From positions 573,501-637,500 of the forward strand of contig JAPXFQ010001673.1 in NCBI GenBank assembly GCA_028564705.1: a stretch of 64,000 nucleotides of DNA, read 5' to 3'. This document shows, one piece after another, positions 33,608 to 46,471 of the stretch. This DNA comes from Apricaphanius iberus (lineage: Eukaryota > Chordata > Actinopteri > Cyprinodontiformes > Aphaniidae). The translations under genes and the position numbers were made by a program. The first letter of the stretch is position 1, and each line of letters opens with the position of its first letter. The notes below the pieces were generated by a model. It saw only the letters and a program-made list of their open reading frames with translations, was not told where the DNA came from and searched no databases.

Positions 33608-33985
33608 CTGTACCGGTCCAGGGTCAGGAAGTGGGCCAGGAAAAAGCCTGGGCTCTATTTGTTTAGGCTCCTCCCCTCAGGCCGGCATTACAGAGCACTG
33701 TACGGCAAAACCACCTGACACAAGAACAGTTTCTTCCCCCGGGCTGTCGCTCTGATGAACTCTGAGTAGTCAAAGAGTGTGAGTCCATTCACATGAACAA
33801 TAAACTGTAACTCTGCACTGCTGTATATACTCACTGTACAATAACCCAGGTTTGGTGTATATATTATCCTTTATTATTGATTTGTATTTATTTTTACTTC
33901 ACTTATTTAAGTTGTACTAGAGAGAAAAGTTGCCGGAGTCAAATTCCTTGTATGTGTCATACTTGGCCATTAAAGCTGATTCTGA

Positions 33986-36900
33986 TGCATCATGCTTTTT
34001 TGTGTTGATGTTATGTATCACCCAACTTTTATTCTAGAGAATATTATAGCTTTAAAACATTTTAAAATAATTGTGCAAAACTGTTCTGTAACGCTGGACT
34101 TCATACCACATTTAAAAATTTGTCTCATATCTTTTGGTTTGCATAAACTGTGCTTTCTATCTCTCTTTTTAAAAAAGTGTATCCTGTCCAGCAGTGTAGC
34201 TGTTTTCTCTTTGCAAAAAAATCTGAGGTGAAATTCAAATAACATTAAACTGAGTGGTTTATTGTTTAATAATTCATGCAGAGAAGTTTGTTTATTTTCT
34301 TATGTAAAACCTCCTAGCAAGAAAGAAAAGAAAAAGATCCTGAAAATACTTTTGTGATTTCTCCTGAGAGAGGATGACTCCACCTCATTAAAACAATTCC
34401 TGTCTCTTAGGCGTATGTTTTCATCATCAGCTGCCGCTGCTGAAGCAGATTGAAGCCTCCTGTTACCTTAGCGCTTTTTAACTCTGTTGCAGTCAGTCTG
34501 ACTCATACCACCTGGCTGACAGAGGAAAAAAAAACAAAAAAAACATCTCCAGCCCGATGGTTAGGACCAGTGTCTTACTGCTATCTATCAGCCGTGTTTG
34601 CAACAAGGTGTCAGAGCTTTGCAGCTTCACATGAATATGCAAAGAACGGGGACTTGCCAAGCTGCCAAACGCACGAGCGGAGAAAAACTGGTACAGAACA
34701 GCCTGAGCTGTTGAGGAGATCTGAGCCTGTTTCACTGAAAGTACATGTGATTTATTTTTTATAACAAGCCGAGTGCTCAGCCGCCTACAAATGCGGCGGT
34801 CAAAGAAATTTTTTCAACTTACTGCATTCTTGCTCCCAAACTGTTGTGATATTCCTCCGTCCATTGCCTTCCTATGCTCCAAGCTATTAGGGGTCCACCG
34901 GAGCCGAGGTGTGCCTGTGAAATGCATTTTTGTTGTCTGTGAAATGCTTTTAAAATGGATTCATTCTTGTTCAGAAATGCTCTGGGCAGTTTTGCATTGT
35001 GTATTAATTTTAGGTGTCAGTTCTCCATTTTCCGATGCAGTGAGGAAATCTTTCATTTATATCAGATTACGCGAACAACTACAGTAATACAGTTAAATGC
35101 CTTTCCATCCATTTATGTCTGTGGGCTTTTATTTTTACAAACAAGAAACAGCTCATTCAGGCTTTAATTTATGCGTTTCGAGACCAAAATGTTTACAAAA
35201 GTACTTACCAGCACTTCTCTGCAGGGAAATCAAAGCTTGTCGTGTTTATAAGAGAGTCAGAAACATAATTTGAATAAGCTTTTAATCTGGGGAAAAAATG
35301 ATCCAAAAAAACTTATCTGCAACTCCTTTCCATTGCAGGACACAATCTGCTGACAATGAGGTGTGTGTGTGTGTGTGGGGGGTGGGGGGGGGGGGGGGGG
35401 GGGCTCTCTGTCACGTTTGGTGGCGAAACAAGAGAAAAGTCTGAAGAAGGAGAAGGAATACAGCGGGGGAGACAGTGAACCTGCGGCACTGCGCCGGTTT
35501 TGATGTGCTTCAAGGAGATTAGAGGTTGCACTACAAAGTAAGGGATACAACAATGAACGCCTCGGCTTTGGCGCTTTTAACAAAGGCAGCCATCATTTAC
35601 AAATGTCAAATATTCCCAGGGGTGGAAGTAATGAATTGCATGTGAGTCACGTGACTTTTTCAGGTGTTTTTAAACATCAGCAGGAGTGAAACTTGAGAAA
35701 AGAAAACTGAGCTATGAAAGCCATTCACAGTCTAATTCATGTGTGTCCCCGGGATTAATTTAAATTTGAAGGTGGCATTGAATTTTCCAACAACAAAGGG
35801 ACCAACTAAAGCTCAAATATGGGTAGCAAAAGTTTGTCTATCTGTCCATAAATCCATCCATGAAATGAAGACCTCGTGTTTCAAGCTCTTTCCAGCGGTC
35901 TCCTTCCAATGCGACTGGCCCATATACCCAGATATCCTGAACTACAGTACCCCTACTGATTCGTTTCACTTGTGAGAAGCAGTGTCTCCTCACCCATTCC
36001 CCCTGTGTCCTCACAGGAATGTCGGGATACGGATTTTTTTGTCCATGATCCTAATCCTGCCAATTTTGGTTCAGGAGTTTACTCATCAGACCTGCGCAGG
36101 CTGTAGGCTACATGGTGCAGCTCATGATTTGGTGATCATCAAGAACATGGATTACTCACCCAGCGGTCCACTAACAGCGCCTTCCCTCTGTTAAGATCTA
36201 AGAAAAACCTACCTGTAACTCATCTGCATTTTGCCTTCCACCCTTTGACTCTAAGCTGATTCCCTGGAAAATAACTCACCACATCATGGACTGACATTGC
36301 TTTTCTCCTGGCTCTGATCCAATCCGCACCAGTCCTCGCCCCCTTGCAGATGCCTCCTGTTAAATTCAAATCCTGTAACACTTGTTTTCTGTAGAATCAG
36401 CCTAAACCTTTCTTTGCTTTTTTTTTTTAATCAGTTTTCTTGTAAATGGATGCAACATATTCCTAAAAGCAGGAAAAATCCAAGGAGGCTAATTTAGAAA
36501 TAGGAATTGCCTGAACTCACAATAAGATAATTTATTAAAATGAATAAATTGAAGCCGACTTTACGGTGCAGTACAATGACACACTACTTATCATTATTAC
36601 ACTTAGACTCTCACAAATGATGTTCATTATGTTGCAGCCTCTCCTATTTTTGACAAAAACAGAGTGTTTCTGCAGTTCCAACATAAGTTAACTTGATTAT
36701 AAAAGCTGCTCGAAAAGTTCTTATTATGCATCACACAAAAGGCTCATTGCTTGATTATTCAGCTCAAGAAATACATCTACACTCTTCAATAAACACATTT
36801 CTCCCTTTTGCTGTAAATGATTACACCCACAGCAGTTAGCTGAAATTCCAGGCTAATGCTAGCATGTTTAGCCTGACACATCTGTATGTAGTACAAGCTA

Positions 36901-37016
36901 ATCATCTGCAGAATAAAAACCTGCAGAAAAATATGGTATTGAGAAACGTATGGTTTACTTGTAAGTCAAAAATTAAATAACTATAGCTTGTGCTTCTTTC
37001 TTTGCTACAGAGGACT
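33986..37016. other. Gene-free stretch
   Basis: About 3 kb without recognisable exons or transposons, apart from the GT/G-run repeat at 35361-35403. The part at 34360-34470 is complex and not obviously repetitive. Open frames of about 100 codons at 34450-35590 overlap on both strands and show no domain. Confidence 0.4.
35361..35403. repeat. (GT)n microsatellite plus long G run
   Basis: Eight GT units, then GGGGGG, a T and more than 20 consecutive G. The G tract could form a quadruplex and is error-prone in sequencing. Confidence 0.95.
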
Positions 37017-37021
37017 GCATC

Positions 37022-37509
37022 CTGATTTATCAACGGTTTGCGCACAGCATTGCAAAAACAGGCTCTGGCTGATCTATCAACACGACGCAGAGCGCATTGC
37101 GCCTGTTAAACCCACAGCAAGACGCACGCAATCCATTTAGCGCTTTTGCCCTGGATGAATATGCAATCTGCACATTTCTGTAAGAATATGCAAAATATTG
37201 GGAGGAGAACAGGCAAAGAAGTAAGGGTTCCAGGAGCAGATATAAAACAGAATTCACAGCATTTTAGACAAATTTTTGTACCAAAGACGCATCATGGAGC
37301 CATGCGCTTTATTCATCCTTTCTCTAGCCGTGGTGCAACTCGCATTAGCGGGCGGAAACTCCTCATTGGAATACTGCTGCTTGCGCCCTATTGAGAATTG
37401 CTAACGCAATCTCAGTGAATCACCCGCAAATTAAGGACAACCCACTCATGGAAATTTTTAGCGCCGCACACAATTGTGGGGTCATTATCAGGAATCTTGA
37501 TAAATCAGA
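37022..37509. mobile_element. MITE with CTGATTTATCAA termini
   Basis: A perfect 12-bp inverted pair, CTGATTTATCAA at 37022-37033 and its complement at 37498-37509, bounds a 488-bp unit. The interior contains GCGCACAGCATTGC and GCGCATTGCGCC words. No transposase is present and no target duplication was identified. The superfamily is unknown to me. Confidence 0.6.
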
Positions 37510-39838
37510 CCCTATGTGTGTTCAAATGCTTTGGCAGGTCACAAAGCGCTAAGTTCAAACCCACGTTTGCTTCCCTATTTTCCGTCCCCCCAAAATGTGT
37601 TATACCTCCTGATGTAATTCCAATTTCCCAAGTTTTTTATTAATCAAGATAAAATGAAATAACATAAAATAAAAAATTGCCTTGACTTCAGTCCCAACCT
37701 TCTCCACCTCTGAATTGGTTAGATCCATCACAGTGTGTTATTCAGCAGGGCAGTTTACTGACATGGACTGGAAAGGTAAAATTAATCTGAATCAGCATTT
37801 TAGGTGTTATGCAGGAGCTCTGCATATCACCCATAATAAAATCAGATGAAATACAATCAGTAACCATCATTTCAAACCAAGATTTCATCATCTAAATGAT
37901 CTTCAGGATCCTATTCCAGTTATTGCATTGGGGCATCCAAAACACCTTGGTGCTGGGTTTGGTTATTTTTAGATACAATTTTAACAGAAATCAGTCCATA
38001 GATAGGCAGCGCTATAGAGGATTACCCCCCCAAAACCATGCACCTATAATTGAGTTGATAGATGGCTCTGACAGTGTTCACTCAAAGACTAAATACAAAT
38101 TCCTGCTGCACTTTTCAATTTTTTCACATGCATTTCATCCCATCAAAATCCTCTCAAAAAGTCTTCCACCCAAGAATGACTAATTTTGCAAGCATCGTTC
38201 TTGGTGGGAGTGTAATAAACCATTTAAACGCTAACATCTATAAAGCTGTCATGCTGTCATTTTTTACATCTTATCAGACGGAAGCTATTACTCAAATATA
38301 AAAGAACTGTAAATCAAGTTCAAATAAATCATCGTGATATTTAAATACTTACTAACCTTGACATTTTGAGTAGGCACAAGCAGGATAACCTGATGGATGC
38401 TGTGAGACAGCTGTATTCCTTTAAATCCGTCTTTTCAACATAAGAGAGCAAGAAAGTCAGTCAGGAAAGCTGTGTGTTAGAGATGAATTATATTTGGTAT
38501 AACAGTGGTGATTGTCTTGCAAACAACCACTATATGATGGTGGTTGTAAATGATCAAGCTGACATGTGTCATTGTAAAATGGTATCAGAAAATGAGCATT
38601 TGGGAGAGGTGACAGATAACAACTGCTTAAGGTGGATTTTCCCTACAAATGTGAATGCTAATTTCAAATATGAACACATAGTATACCATTTGATGGCACA
38701 GAAAGGAAACAAGAGATGTGATCAGATGGGTAATTACCTCTCTTGCCAAGGGGAATATGTTTTTTTTTTTCCGCCTGGGTTTTCTATTAAGAATCATAAC
38801 TCAAGTTATAGGCGGTTTTAAATGGCCTACCAGGAACAATTGAAGCAGAATTTGTGGGGGGGAAGGGACTGAACTGCCTTGGTGGAGGTCTGCGCTCGAG
38901 TCATTGACTTCTTCATTTAAGTTAGAGTTTTGTGCTTCTATTCTGGTTCCTGGATGCGTTTTTTTGGGTGTATTTTCCCACCAGTGTTAAAGTAAAAGCA
39001 TCCAGGCCTGGAATAATTACTTTGAAATCTCAAAGTAACACCACCACTCAATAAATGTAAATGAGAATTGTCTATTAGATAAGACGCATACTGATTTAAG
39101 AGTGTACAATAATAAATCAAAAGCTACACATGCGCCCACACACAGCGTTTTCTGTTATTTTATCCTACAATTTAAATATTTTTGTTCTCTTGCAATAAAC
39201 TGTACTCATATTGAATAAAATGAAATTATGTTTAATCTAATACTACAATATTAATTGTGGAGGCAGCATATTTACCAGTGAAGTTATAAATTAAATTAAA
39301 GAGATTACACAATCATCCACCTAAACTTGGGACTAATTCTATTTTTAAACTAACAAGTGCCAGACTAGTAATATGTTTGTAAATTTCATTGCTCACTGAT
39401 AATCCAGAAAGAAAAAAAAATCCTAATAGCTTTGCCAGTATGGATGGTTTGGACTTAAATTGTAACTGAAGGTTCCTACTCCGAATCTTCACTACTGCTT
39501 TCTGCTGACAGTGCCTACACTGCTCCCTTTTTCACCCAGCTTTTCAGGTTCAGTAATTGATCATTTTTTTATCGACTGGCTATGTTCATATAGCGACAAA
39601 TGTTATTAATCACAATTAGATATTACATGTTTAAATTAGGGTTCAAATATTATAATACAAGGGTTTCACATTCATATAATGCACTTTCTTCCGTCTATGT
39701 AATTGACTGTAATGTAAGGTTTGCAATAGCCTTTGCTATAACTTAACATTTTTGTTTTAAACACATTTTTAGCCCATTTGCACTTTCATTCATTTAGACT
39801 TTATTCGTAACTGAAGGTAAATTTGCTTTGCAGTAAAT
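37510..39838. other. Gene-free stretch with one unassigned 115-codon frame
   Basis: No recognised repeat or exon. The plus-strand frame 38474-38821 (115 codons) has a balanced amino-acid composition but no domain, signal peptide or splice context I can recognise. I regard it as probably a chance frame. Confidence 0.35.
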
Positions 39839-39839
39839 G

Positions 39840-41125
39840 AGTCAAAAACAAAACATGCAGACATTTCCACATAAAAAACACATAAAAAAGCATTAAATCA
39901 GAAACACAGAAGCTAAAACTTATTGTAAAACAGGTCGCTTATAGCATTGGGGATCAAACGGTTTCTAAAATGATTTGTTCTGCATTGTGGTGTTCTGTAT
40001 CGTCGTCCCGACGGGAGAGGCTGGAATTCGCAGTGTAGAGGGTGGGAGGTGGTTTTTAAGATAGATCCAGAGATAATATGTGCTTGTTTTAAAAACACTG
40101 CATCGGTTTTCAGCTGCTGCTCTCCTTTCAGTTCGCTGCTGGACCACATTTGGTTCAGATGGTTTTTGTTTTGTAAAAGATACATTTCCAAACCAAACCA
40201 TTAAACAGAAAGATAAAACTGATTCAATAAAAGTTCATAAAACAAGGTCAACAGTGTTTTGTCTACCCTAAAAGACAAAAGCTTTCTAAGGCAAAACAGA
40301 TGCTGATTCCCGTTCTTATACACCGTCTCACAGTTTGCCTCAAATGAAAATTTACTGTTGATCACAATGCCTAGATATTAATATGTGTCAACACATTCCA
40401 CACTCTGACCTTTTATAATTTGTCGATTTTTGTGTAGGTGGTTGATTTCATGAAAATAAATGATCATGTCTTTAGTTTTAGAAATATTCATCTACAAGAA
40501 GGATTCATTCCACCAATGGACAAAGTCCTATACTGCTTCACTGTGCCCAGTCTCGTTTTTCCTCCGCAGGCTGACAACCACAGAGACATCTGCATATAAA
40601 AAAAAAAGTGTCTTTCCTTCTGCTGCGACACATTTTTGCGTAAAGAATGAACGGGAGAGGAGACAAAACCCACCCTTGTGGGGAACCGGAGAATGAACAT
40701 ACCTGGTCAGAGAGAGTCTTGTTCACTTTAACTCTCCGTGTTCTGTTTGATAAAAAAAAACAACTAAAATCCAGTCCACAAGGTTGAAACGTTGATTAAA
40801 ATGTCCTAAAAGCCCATCAGTCACAATGTTGGGCTGAATGGTATCAAAAACAAATGAAAAATAAAAAATAAAGATGCAGCATGTGTTCTTTTTCCCTTAA
40901 GATGTTTAAAAAGTACTAGATCGAATAAGGTGACTGTGGCTTCTCCAACTTCCCAAAGAGGATCCTGGTCATTCTTTGTCTTCCTTAACATTTCAGACCC
41001 CGCCAGTTTTTCAAAGGTTTTCATTACAATCGATGTCAAAGCGATTTTTTTAAGCCTCTCCCTCTCTGCTCCACCTTTCTTCTTGGCCAGTAAGGGCCAG
41101 TTTGGCGGCCAAGCCACCAGTAAAT
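39840..41125 (-). mobile_element. Decayed LINE reverse transcriptase, minus strand
   Basis: On the minus strand from 41117 the translation gives KKIALTSIVMKTFEKLAGSE, then EATVTLFDLVLFKHL, matching the start of a LINE polymerase domain. At about 40720-40640 it gives GSPQGWVLSPLPFILYAK, the PQG block. At 40010-39930 it gives LPSGRRYRTPQCRTNHF and RLIPNAISDLF, the C terminus. Frames shift several times. The order and motifs match the LINE at 32520-33985, so both may belong to one clade. Confidence 0.7.
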
Positions 41126-41308
41126 GTCCCAGGGCTCACAATGGCCACTCTGCCATTGCTTCTATGTTAATATGAAGTACTTTTTTTGAAGTACTGTGTT
41201 AGTTTCAGAAAGTACATATTCCAAACAAATTCCACTTATGTACATCACTCGATAGAATATTTCCCAAAGATTTATTTTAACAAATGCTTTCATGGCTTTT
41301 TGTTCGTT

Positions 41309-41760
41309 TTGCTCAGCAGTTGTTTTTTTAATCTTTTTACTTTTGCATTGGTGGTATTTTTGCTTAGCCTCCTTCTTATTGCTTAATCATAAACACTAAG
41401 CTTTACTGAGCCAAGTGAAGCCTATAGTGCTTAAAAAAGTTGTTCTCGGTTATATTTTGACCTCCTGCATGACTCTTTGTTTTTCAAGTAATTTGGATGG
41501 TTTACCATTCCAGGAAAGGTTCACCACTGTTCCAATGTCTTATCAGTCTGTGGATAATTGTTCTTACTCTGGTTCTTTGCTGTCCAGAAGGCTTAAAATG
41601 GCTAAAACTTTCCAGATTTCAATAACTTTGAAAGCCATCTGTTCTTTAATTTCTTCAGTTGGAGCATGCCGTATTGGGTTTTTGAACTTTTTAGCTTCCC
41701 TTTGTCAGACAGATTGTATTAGAGTGAATCTTGGTCGTACAGATTTGGCCTTAGTGTGAC
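41309..41760 (-). pseudogene. Tc1-like transposase fragment (N-terminal half)
   Basis: GGAAAGGTTCACCACTGTTC, then GTGGATAATTGTTCTTACTC and CCAGATTTCAATAACTTTG, is the minus-strand form of the Tc1 N-terminal helix-turn-helix region. The same order and orientation occur at 13290-13480, and the plus-strand version lies at 54950-55270. Frames are broken and neither terminus remains. Confidence 0.7.
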
Positions 41761-43569
41761 ACAAACCTAAAACAGAATGTCTTTGAGAAAGCAATTTTTT
41801 TTTTATTTTTACTAAATGGAATGAAATGTAAACTGAATTTATATCTTGACACACATGGTGTTATGCTAACAGTGTCTGTTAGTTAAGAACATTAGATACA
41901 GAACCAAACTAACAGACTATAACTAGTGGGCTAGTTGTCCAATATTGTAAGAGTTTTTAATGGTATTTTGATGTAAGTTATTTAAAAAACAATGTAAGAA
42001 CTTCAAAAAAAGCTATTAAAGTAGTCAGGCTGAAATCCATACATATTTAAAGAAACTACCATTAACTACAGTGTGTTCTGCTGTGACAAAGATTTTGGTT
42101 CTGTGTGTTCATAAAAAGCAAGAACCATTTCCTTCATCATCCTGCATTTGCTGCGGCGGGCTCAAGATAAATTGGCTGAAATGCCTGAGTCATGTAGATA
42201 CGGTGTTTGAGGACAGATTGCATTGGGCTAATTACCATTTCAAGAGACAACAAAACAACTCTTAGCGCTTGACAAATTTAGACAATAGACCATTAAGAGC
42301 ACTTGAAATCAGCCAGTTATCATCAAGACTTTTTTTTCTTCATCCTGCCATAATTATTTTTTATTGCAAAAATTCAGGGTGGCGAAGGGAGGGGCGGTAA
42401 TCATAAGCAGCCAGCATGCAGCTGAGTTTTCAGAAGGCAGAATTAAAATTGCAAATTTCTATCATGTGTGATTAATGCCAATCCATATTCACCGCAAAAA
42501 CAAAATTAATGTTGAACCCACTCAGGGAGAAAAGATGGAAATCAGAGCAGTTCCTGCAGAAACAGACTGCAGAGAGAGAAAGACGGTTGAAATGAGAGTT
42601 TTCTTCCCCAGCACTTGTCGGCTGGTGTAATTCCTCAGCTCTGATGTGTATTTGATGCCGGCAACAATTACATGGACAAAAAGACACAAAATGTGCACAA
42701 ACAGAGAGCACTTTATTGGTATTCTTGATCGACAGTGTTACGCTTCAGTGTAACTTTCACATTAAGTTCCAGTTGTGATAATAAGAAGGGCACCAAATGG
42801 GAATGTGTCCTAAATTTATCCTCCCATAGGGATTAGAAAGCTGTTTCCATTACATTATGGAAGGGGGGTCGGGGGTCCCAATGGGGAAGAGAAAGGAACC
42901 GAGCAGGATCCAACTGTGAATTTGCAGGAGCTCACATCATGGGAAATCAGTTTGCGTGAGCACCTATGTCACCACAGTTTAAGCACTGCTTTAGGTCAGG
43001 GATTATTGATCACAGTGATTTACCTCAACCCGTTTAGGTTCTGGCAGGACTAAAATCCTTTTCATTTGCACAACTTCCAAGAGAGATACTTAATGCTGAG
43101 AGGCATCCGGCCTCCCTCACTCTGCTTCTGCTGCTTCTTCAGCACTCAGCCATTAAGCTCTGCTGCCTTAAAGTGTAATTATGATTTAAGCAATGCACTC
43201 CAGTGCAGATATGTAAAGCAGATAAAACTGGCTACTGGTAATATTAAAAACAGCAGGTAATTTATTTAAGATGCAACACATTGCCATGAACCTATCTGCA
43301 TCTTGTCATTTTTCTACAAAAAAAACCTAAATAAAATGCAGTGCAACTAATTGCCTGCAGAAGGCACATAATTATTTATTTTCATTTATTATACTTTTGT
43401 TTGTCTGCTTCATTAGGGTAACATTGTGTGAATTTGCTATGTGAGTCACTATTGGGCAAATGAAACAGAGGTCACCAATGTGTAATTTGATCTCAGGATG
43501 AAAAGATACTGTTTAAAATAAGATAACGTGTATTAATCAGAGGAGAACTTAACTCAAAAGCAGCTGCAC
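41761..43569. other. Gene-free complex stretch
   Basis: No gene or named repeat. The part from 42250 to 42480 (around GAAATCAGCCAGTTATCATC and GCGGTAATCATAAGCAGC) has homeodomain-type TAAT cores and high complexity. It is a candidate conserved non-coding element, by inference. Confidence 0.35.
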
Positions 43570-44312
43570 AGCTCCGGTGGGAAAAACAGTTGTGCACTCC
43601 ACAAATGTAACTTTTTATGAAAAAGCAGCTAAAATAAAGCCATTCTTAAAAAAAATGAAATCAGGTCAGGCCAAAATGGATTCTTTCGGCTCCATTCAAA
43701 TGTTTCAGTATTGTGTGTGTGGCAGAAAACTACGCAGTGTGACACATGGTGGTGGAAACATCATGCAGTTGTGTTTTATGGGAGTTTCGAGGTTATGTGA
43801 CTGACTTGATTAATTACATATTATTATTCTACGGATTGGAATATGGCATAAGAGATCCTTCAGCGTCGGAGAAGGGCTCTTTCATCTAGTCTCTCTCCAG
43901 CTGCACGAGAGGTGATTCTTCCGTAAAAAAACTGGCCGGTCAATTCAGGAAGAAATTTTGTCAGCAGCTGTGAACGACTTGAGACCGGGTCGATGGTTCT
44001 CCTTCCAGCAGGCATTCTGTATTTGAAAGCTGATGAGACGTTCACGGGTCCTGCTGATGAGATGGTTCACCTTCCAGCCATAAAGATTCAGCCAGAGCTA
44101 AATGGAATGGTTTAAATAGATGCATGTTCATCTGCTAAATGGCCTAGTCAAAGTCCAGAGTATAATCAAATTTCTTTAACTTCACAATTATCCACAACTT
44201 TACAGTTGGTCCATCACATCAAATAGCAATAATTTTTTGATTTTTTTGTTTTTGGTTGTGACGTGAAAAAAATGACAAGGTTGAATGGGACAGAATACTT
44301 TTAAGAGCTAAT
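43570..44312 (+). pseudogene. Tc1-like transposon relic
   Basis: Plus-strand translation shows VTHGGGNIMQLCFMG at 43739-43783 (Tc1 block HGGGxIMxWG), then WSPSSR-type decay, and WPSQSPEYNQISL at 44142-44180, a broken form of WPSQSPDLNPIE. The 3' portion ends CAAGGTTGAATGGGACAGAA followed by TACTTTT, like the GAATACTTTTGCAAGG terminus at 31163. Catalytic residues are lost and several frames are used. Confidence 0.7.
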
Positions 44313-45726
44313 ATATTTAAGGTACAATGGCAAAAAACATAAATATCCTCTATGGCAATACGGTTTAGGAATATAGTATATTATGATCAGGTTAACACTG
44401 CCAATAAGTGTTCTTAGTGATTACTGTGAACACTTCCTCCTCTTTTCCCTTACGAGATAAATTCCAGCATACTGTACTTGTATATGCTGTTTCTTTTTGC
44501 GTGACTAATGCCAACAACCTCCACTTCAAAGCTCACCTCAGCCGGCGTATCAGCACCGTGTGTCTGTTTTCTATGCTGATAATTGGCCACACAACATGCC
44601 AAGCATCTCCGTGATGGATTATGGCTTTCACCACCATCCCATCTCGGTTTCACATTTGCTTACCTCAGAGATTGCATCCCTGAAGAGGCTCGAAGTATCA
44701 GATAGCAAGTCGTATTCAGTAACATTTCATTTCGAGGCCTGCTCATCTTGACACTACACCCCCCCCTGTCCGGCTTACGTTTGGCGTATGCAGATTAGAC
44801 TCATGAAGTCAGAAGATAAAGTATTGTTTGAGTATTTTTATTTGTGCATACATGTGCTTGCTTTAGCAACCGTGCAGTGCAGAGATAACAATGGTGGCGA
44901 TATACAACCCTGCGGATATGGCGCCGAGCAGGCGGCACATAATAAATGTGAAAATGAAACCAATAATGTGGGTTACAATCTTCTCAGACTTTTTTTGCTC
45001 CTTTGAAACCTTGTTTAATAATGGCTTGTTTAACAGGCTCTTCTGACAGAGATGAAAAGAGCTCCCGACACCAGCATAGCCCCCTGAGAAAAACATACTG
45101 GGGGCCAGGAAGTCTGTGCATGCTTTCGATGATAATCCTGTACCTGACAAGGAGCAAGGCATAGTCAACATCATTACAATTACACTCGGGGGGGTATAAA
45201 AGTTCATAGTATCTGTGGGGATAAAGTTGTGTGGGTGTTCATAGTGAATTACAAAGGCCACATGTTGTCAAAGTGAAATTGTCGGCTCATAAAGCCATCG
45301 TGCTGTGCCAGGAGTGGCCCCATCATCGCATCCAATTCAAAATCAATTAATAAGCTCAAAGTCTTTGCGCCTGTTAATGGACTTTGAGTGGTTGGCTTGA
45401 TAAGACCCATGGCTGCATTGCTGTTCCTACACCTCCATAACAGTTATGTTTCAGCAAAGCCTCTGTTTTAATCGGTGGATCTGGAATAGACAGAAAGCAA
45501 TTTGTTCAGGGTTATAAGTTAATTAGCTTTTACCTTGTGTGTCATTTCCGACTAAAACTTTGGAGTATTTTCAAATGTGTTGTGTTGGGTGCAGATTAGG
45601 TATAGAATAATAGACAATGACAATAAAATTATATAACAGAAGAGGCTGAGGATCTTAATTAGTTTTTGCCAACAGAAGGAGTTGACCAGAGAGAACAGTT
45701 TGACTAGCGTTATATATATATATATT

Positions 45727-45737
45727 CGGCTCCACCC

Positions 45738-45770
<33 letters not shown>

Positions 45771-45782
45771 GGGGTGGAGCCG
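45727..45782. repeat. GC-rich inverted repeat around an AT loop
   Basis: CGGCTCCACCCC and GGGGTGGAGCCG are perfect 12-bp complements separated by 32 bp, mostly (TA)n, which can itself pair. More (TA)n lies just to the left. Confidence 0.9.
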
Positions 45783-46392
45783 AGACCAAATACGGTATTC
45801 AGAAAGGCACTAATAACGTGTTTTTTACAGATACTTATTTCAAACAAATTATATTTCATAATTTTCTATTGTGACGCAACCCAGAAAAAGTGTCTGTGAC
45901 AGTGTGAAGTCCTATCACTATGCCTCCGTTAGATCATGTGCCCTGGTTACTTGGCTGCAGGGATATCCGTTTGGCTGAATGGTTAGCGTACATGACTCTC
46001 ACCCCCTTGTGCGCCTTGCTACATGTCACTGGAAATGTGACGCCTGCACTCCTCAGAATTTTGCACGCACGATCATGAGGGTCAAGGCAGACACCCTACT
46101 CCCCTTGCACCGCCATCTCGATGGTGCGCAGACACTAACCACCAAACACTGACAATATCACTCAAAGGACTAACTAAGGAGCATTTGGAACACAAACTAT
46201 AACGTACAATGGAGAACTTCTACAATTAACTTGAACCCAATGCCCATAAGTCTTTGCGGCGTACAACCGTCCCCCAACTGTTTAAAAAAAAAAAAAAAGT
46301 TTTGTGGCCTCACTGGCCTTTATTGTGGTCTCTTTTCAATGACATTCCCAATACATGATCATTGCTATATTTATGGAAAGAAATAGAATACA

Positions 46393-46393
<1 letters not shown>

Positions 46394-46467
<74 letters not shown>
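46394..46467. repeat. (TA)n microsatellite
   Basis: 74 bp of uninterrupted TA. Confidence 0.98.

Positions 46468-46471
<4 letters not shown>

Larger units (their letters stand above)
32520..33985 (+). mobile_element. 5'-truncated LINE split by a Harbinger element
   Basis: The reverse transcriptase region reads GCVLSPLLFCLYTTDC and KLLKFADDPTVIGLI (catalytic FADD intact), then LVLWCSQNHLEL and VPILESFRFL before a stop. After the Harbinger insertion (32983-33607) the C terminus resumes as DLYRSRVRK, LLPSGRHYRALYGKTT and SFFPRAVALMNS. The 3' end (33925-33985) is GAGAAAAGTTGCCGGAGTCA, then TTCCTTGTATGTGTCA and GGCCATTAAAGCTGATTC. That same tail builds the palindrome at 18640-18900. The clade is uncertain; the Jockey/CR1/I assemblage is likely. 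Confidence 0.8.

Noticed and set aside
35257..35583. 108-codon minus-strand frame with a proline run
   Set aside because: The proline run is the translated G/C tract of the microsatellite.
45969..46050. tRNA gene or SINE head
   Set aside because: Only an A-box-like TGGCTGAATGG is present; no B box at the proper distance.
46394..46467. Replication origin or regulatory AT element
   Set aside because: It is an ordinary (TA)n microsatellite without other supporting features.
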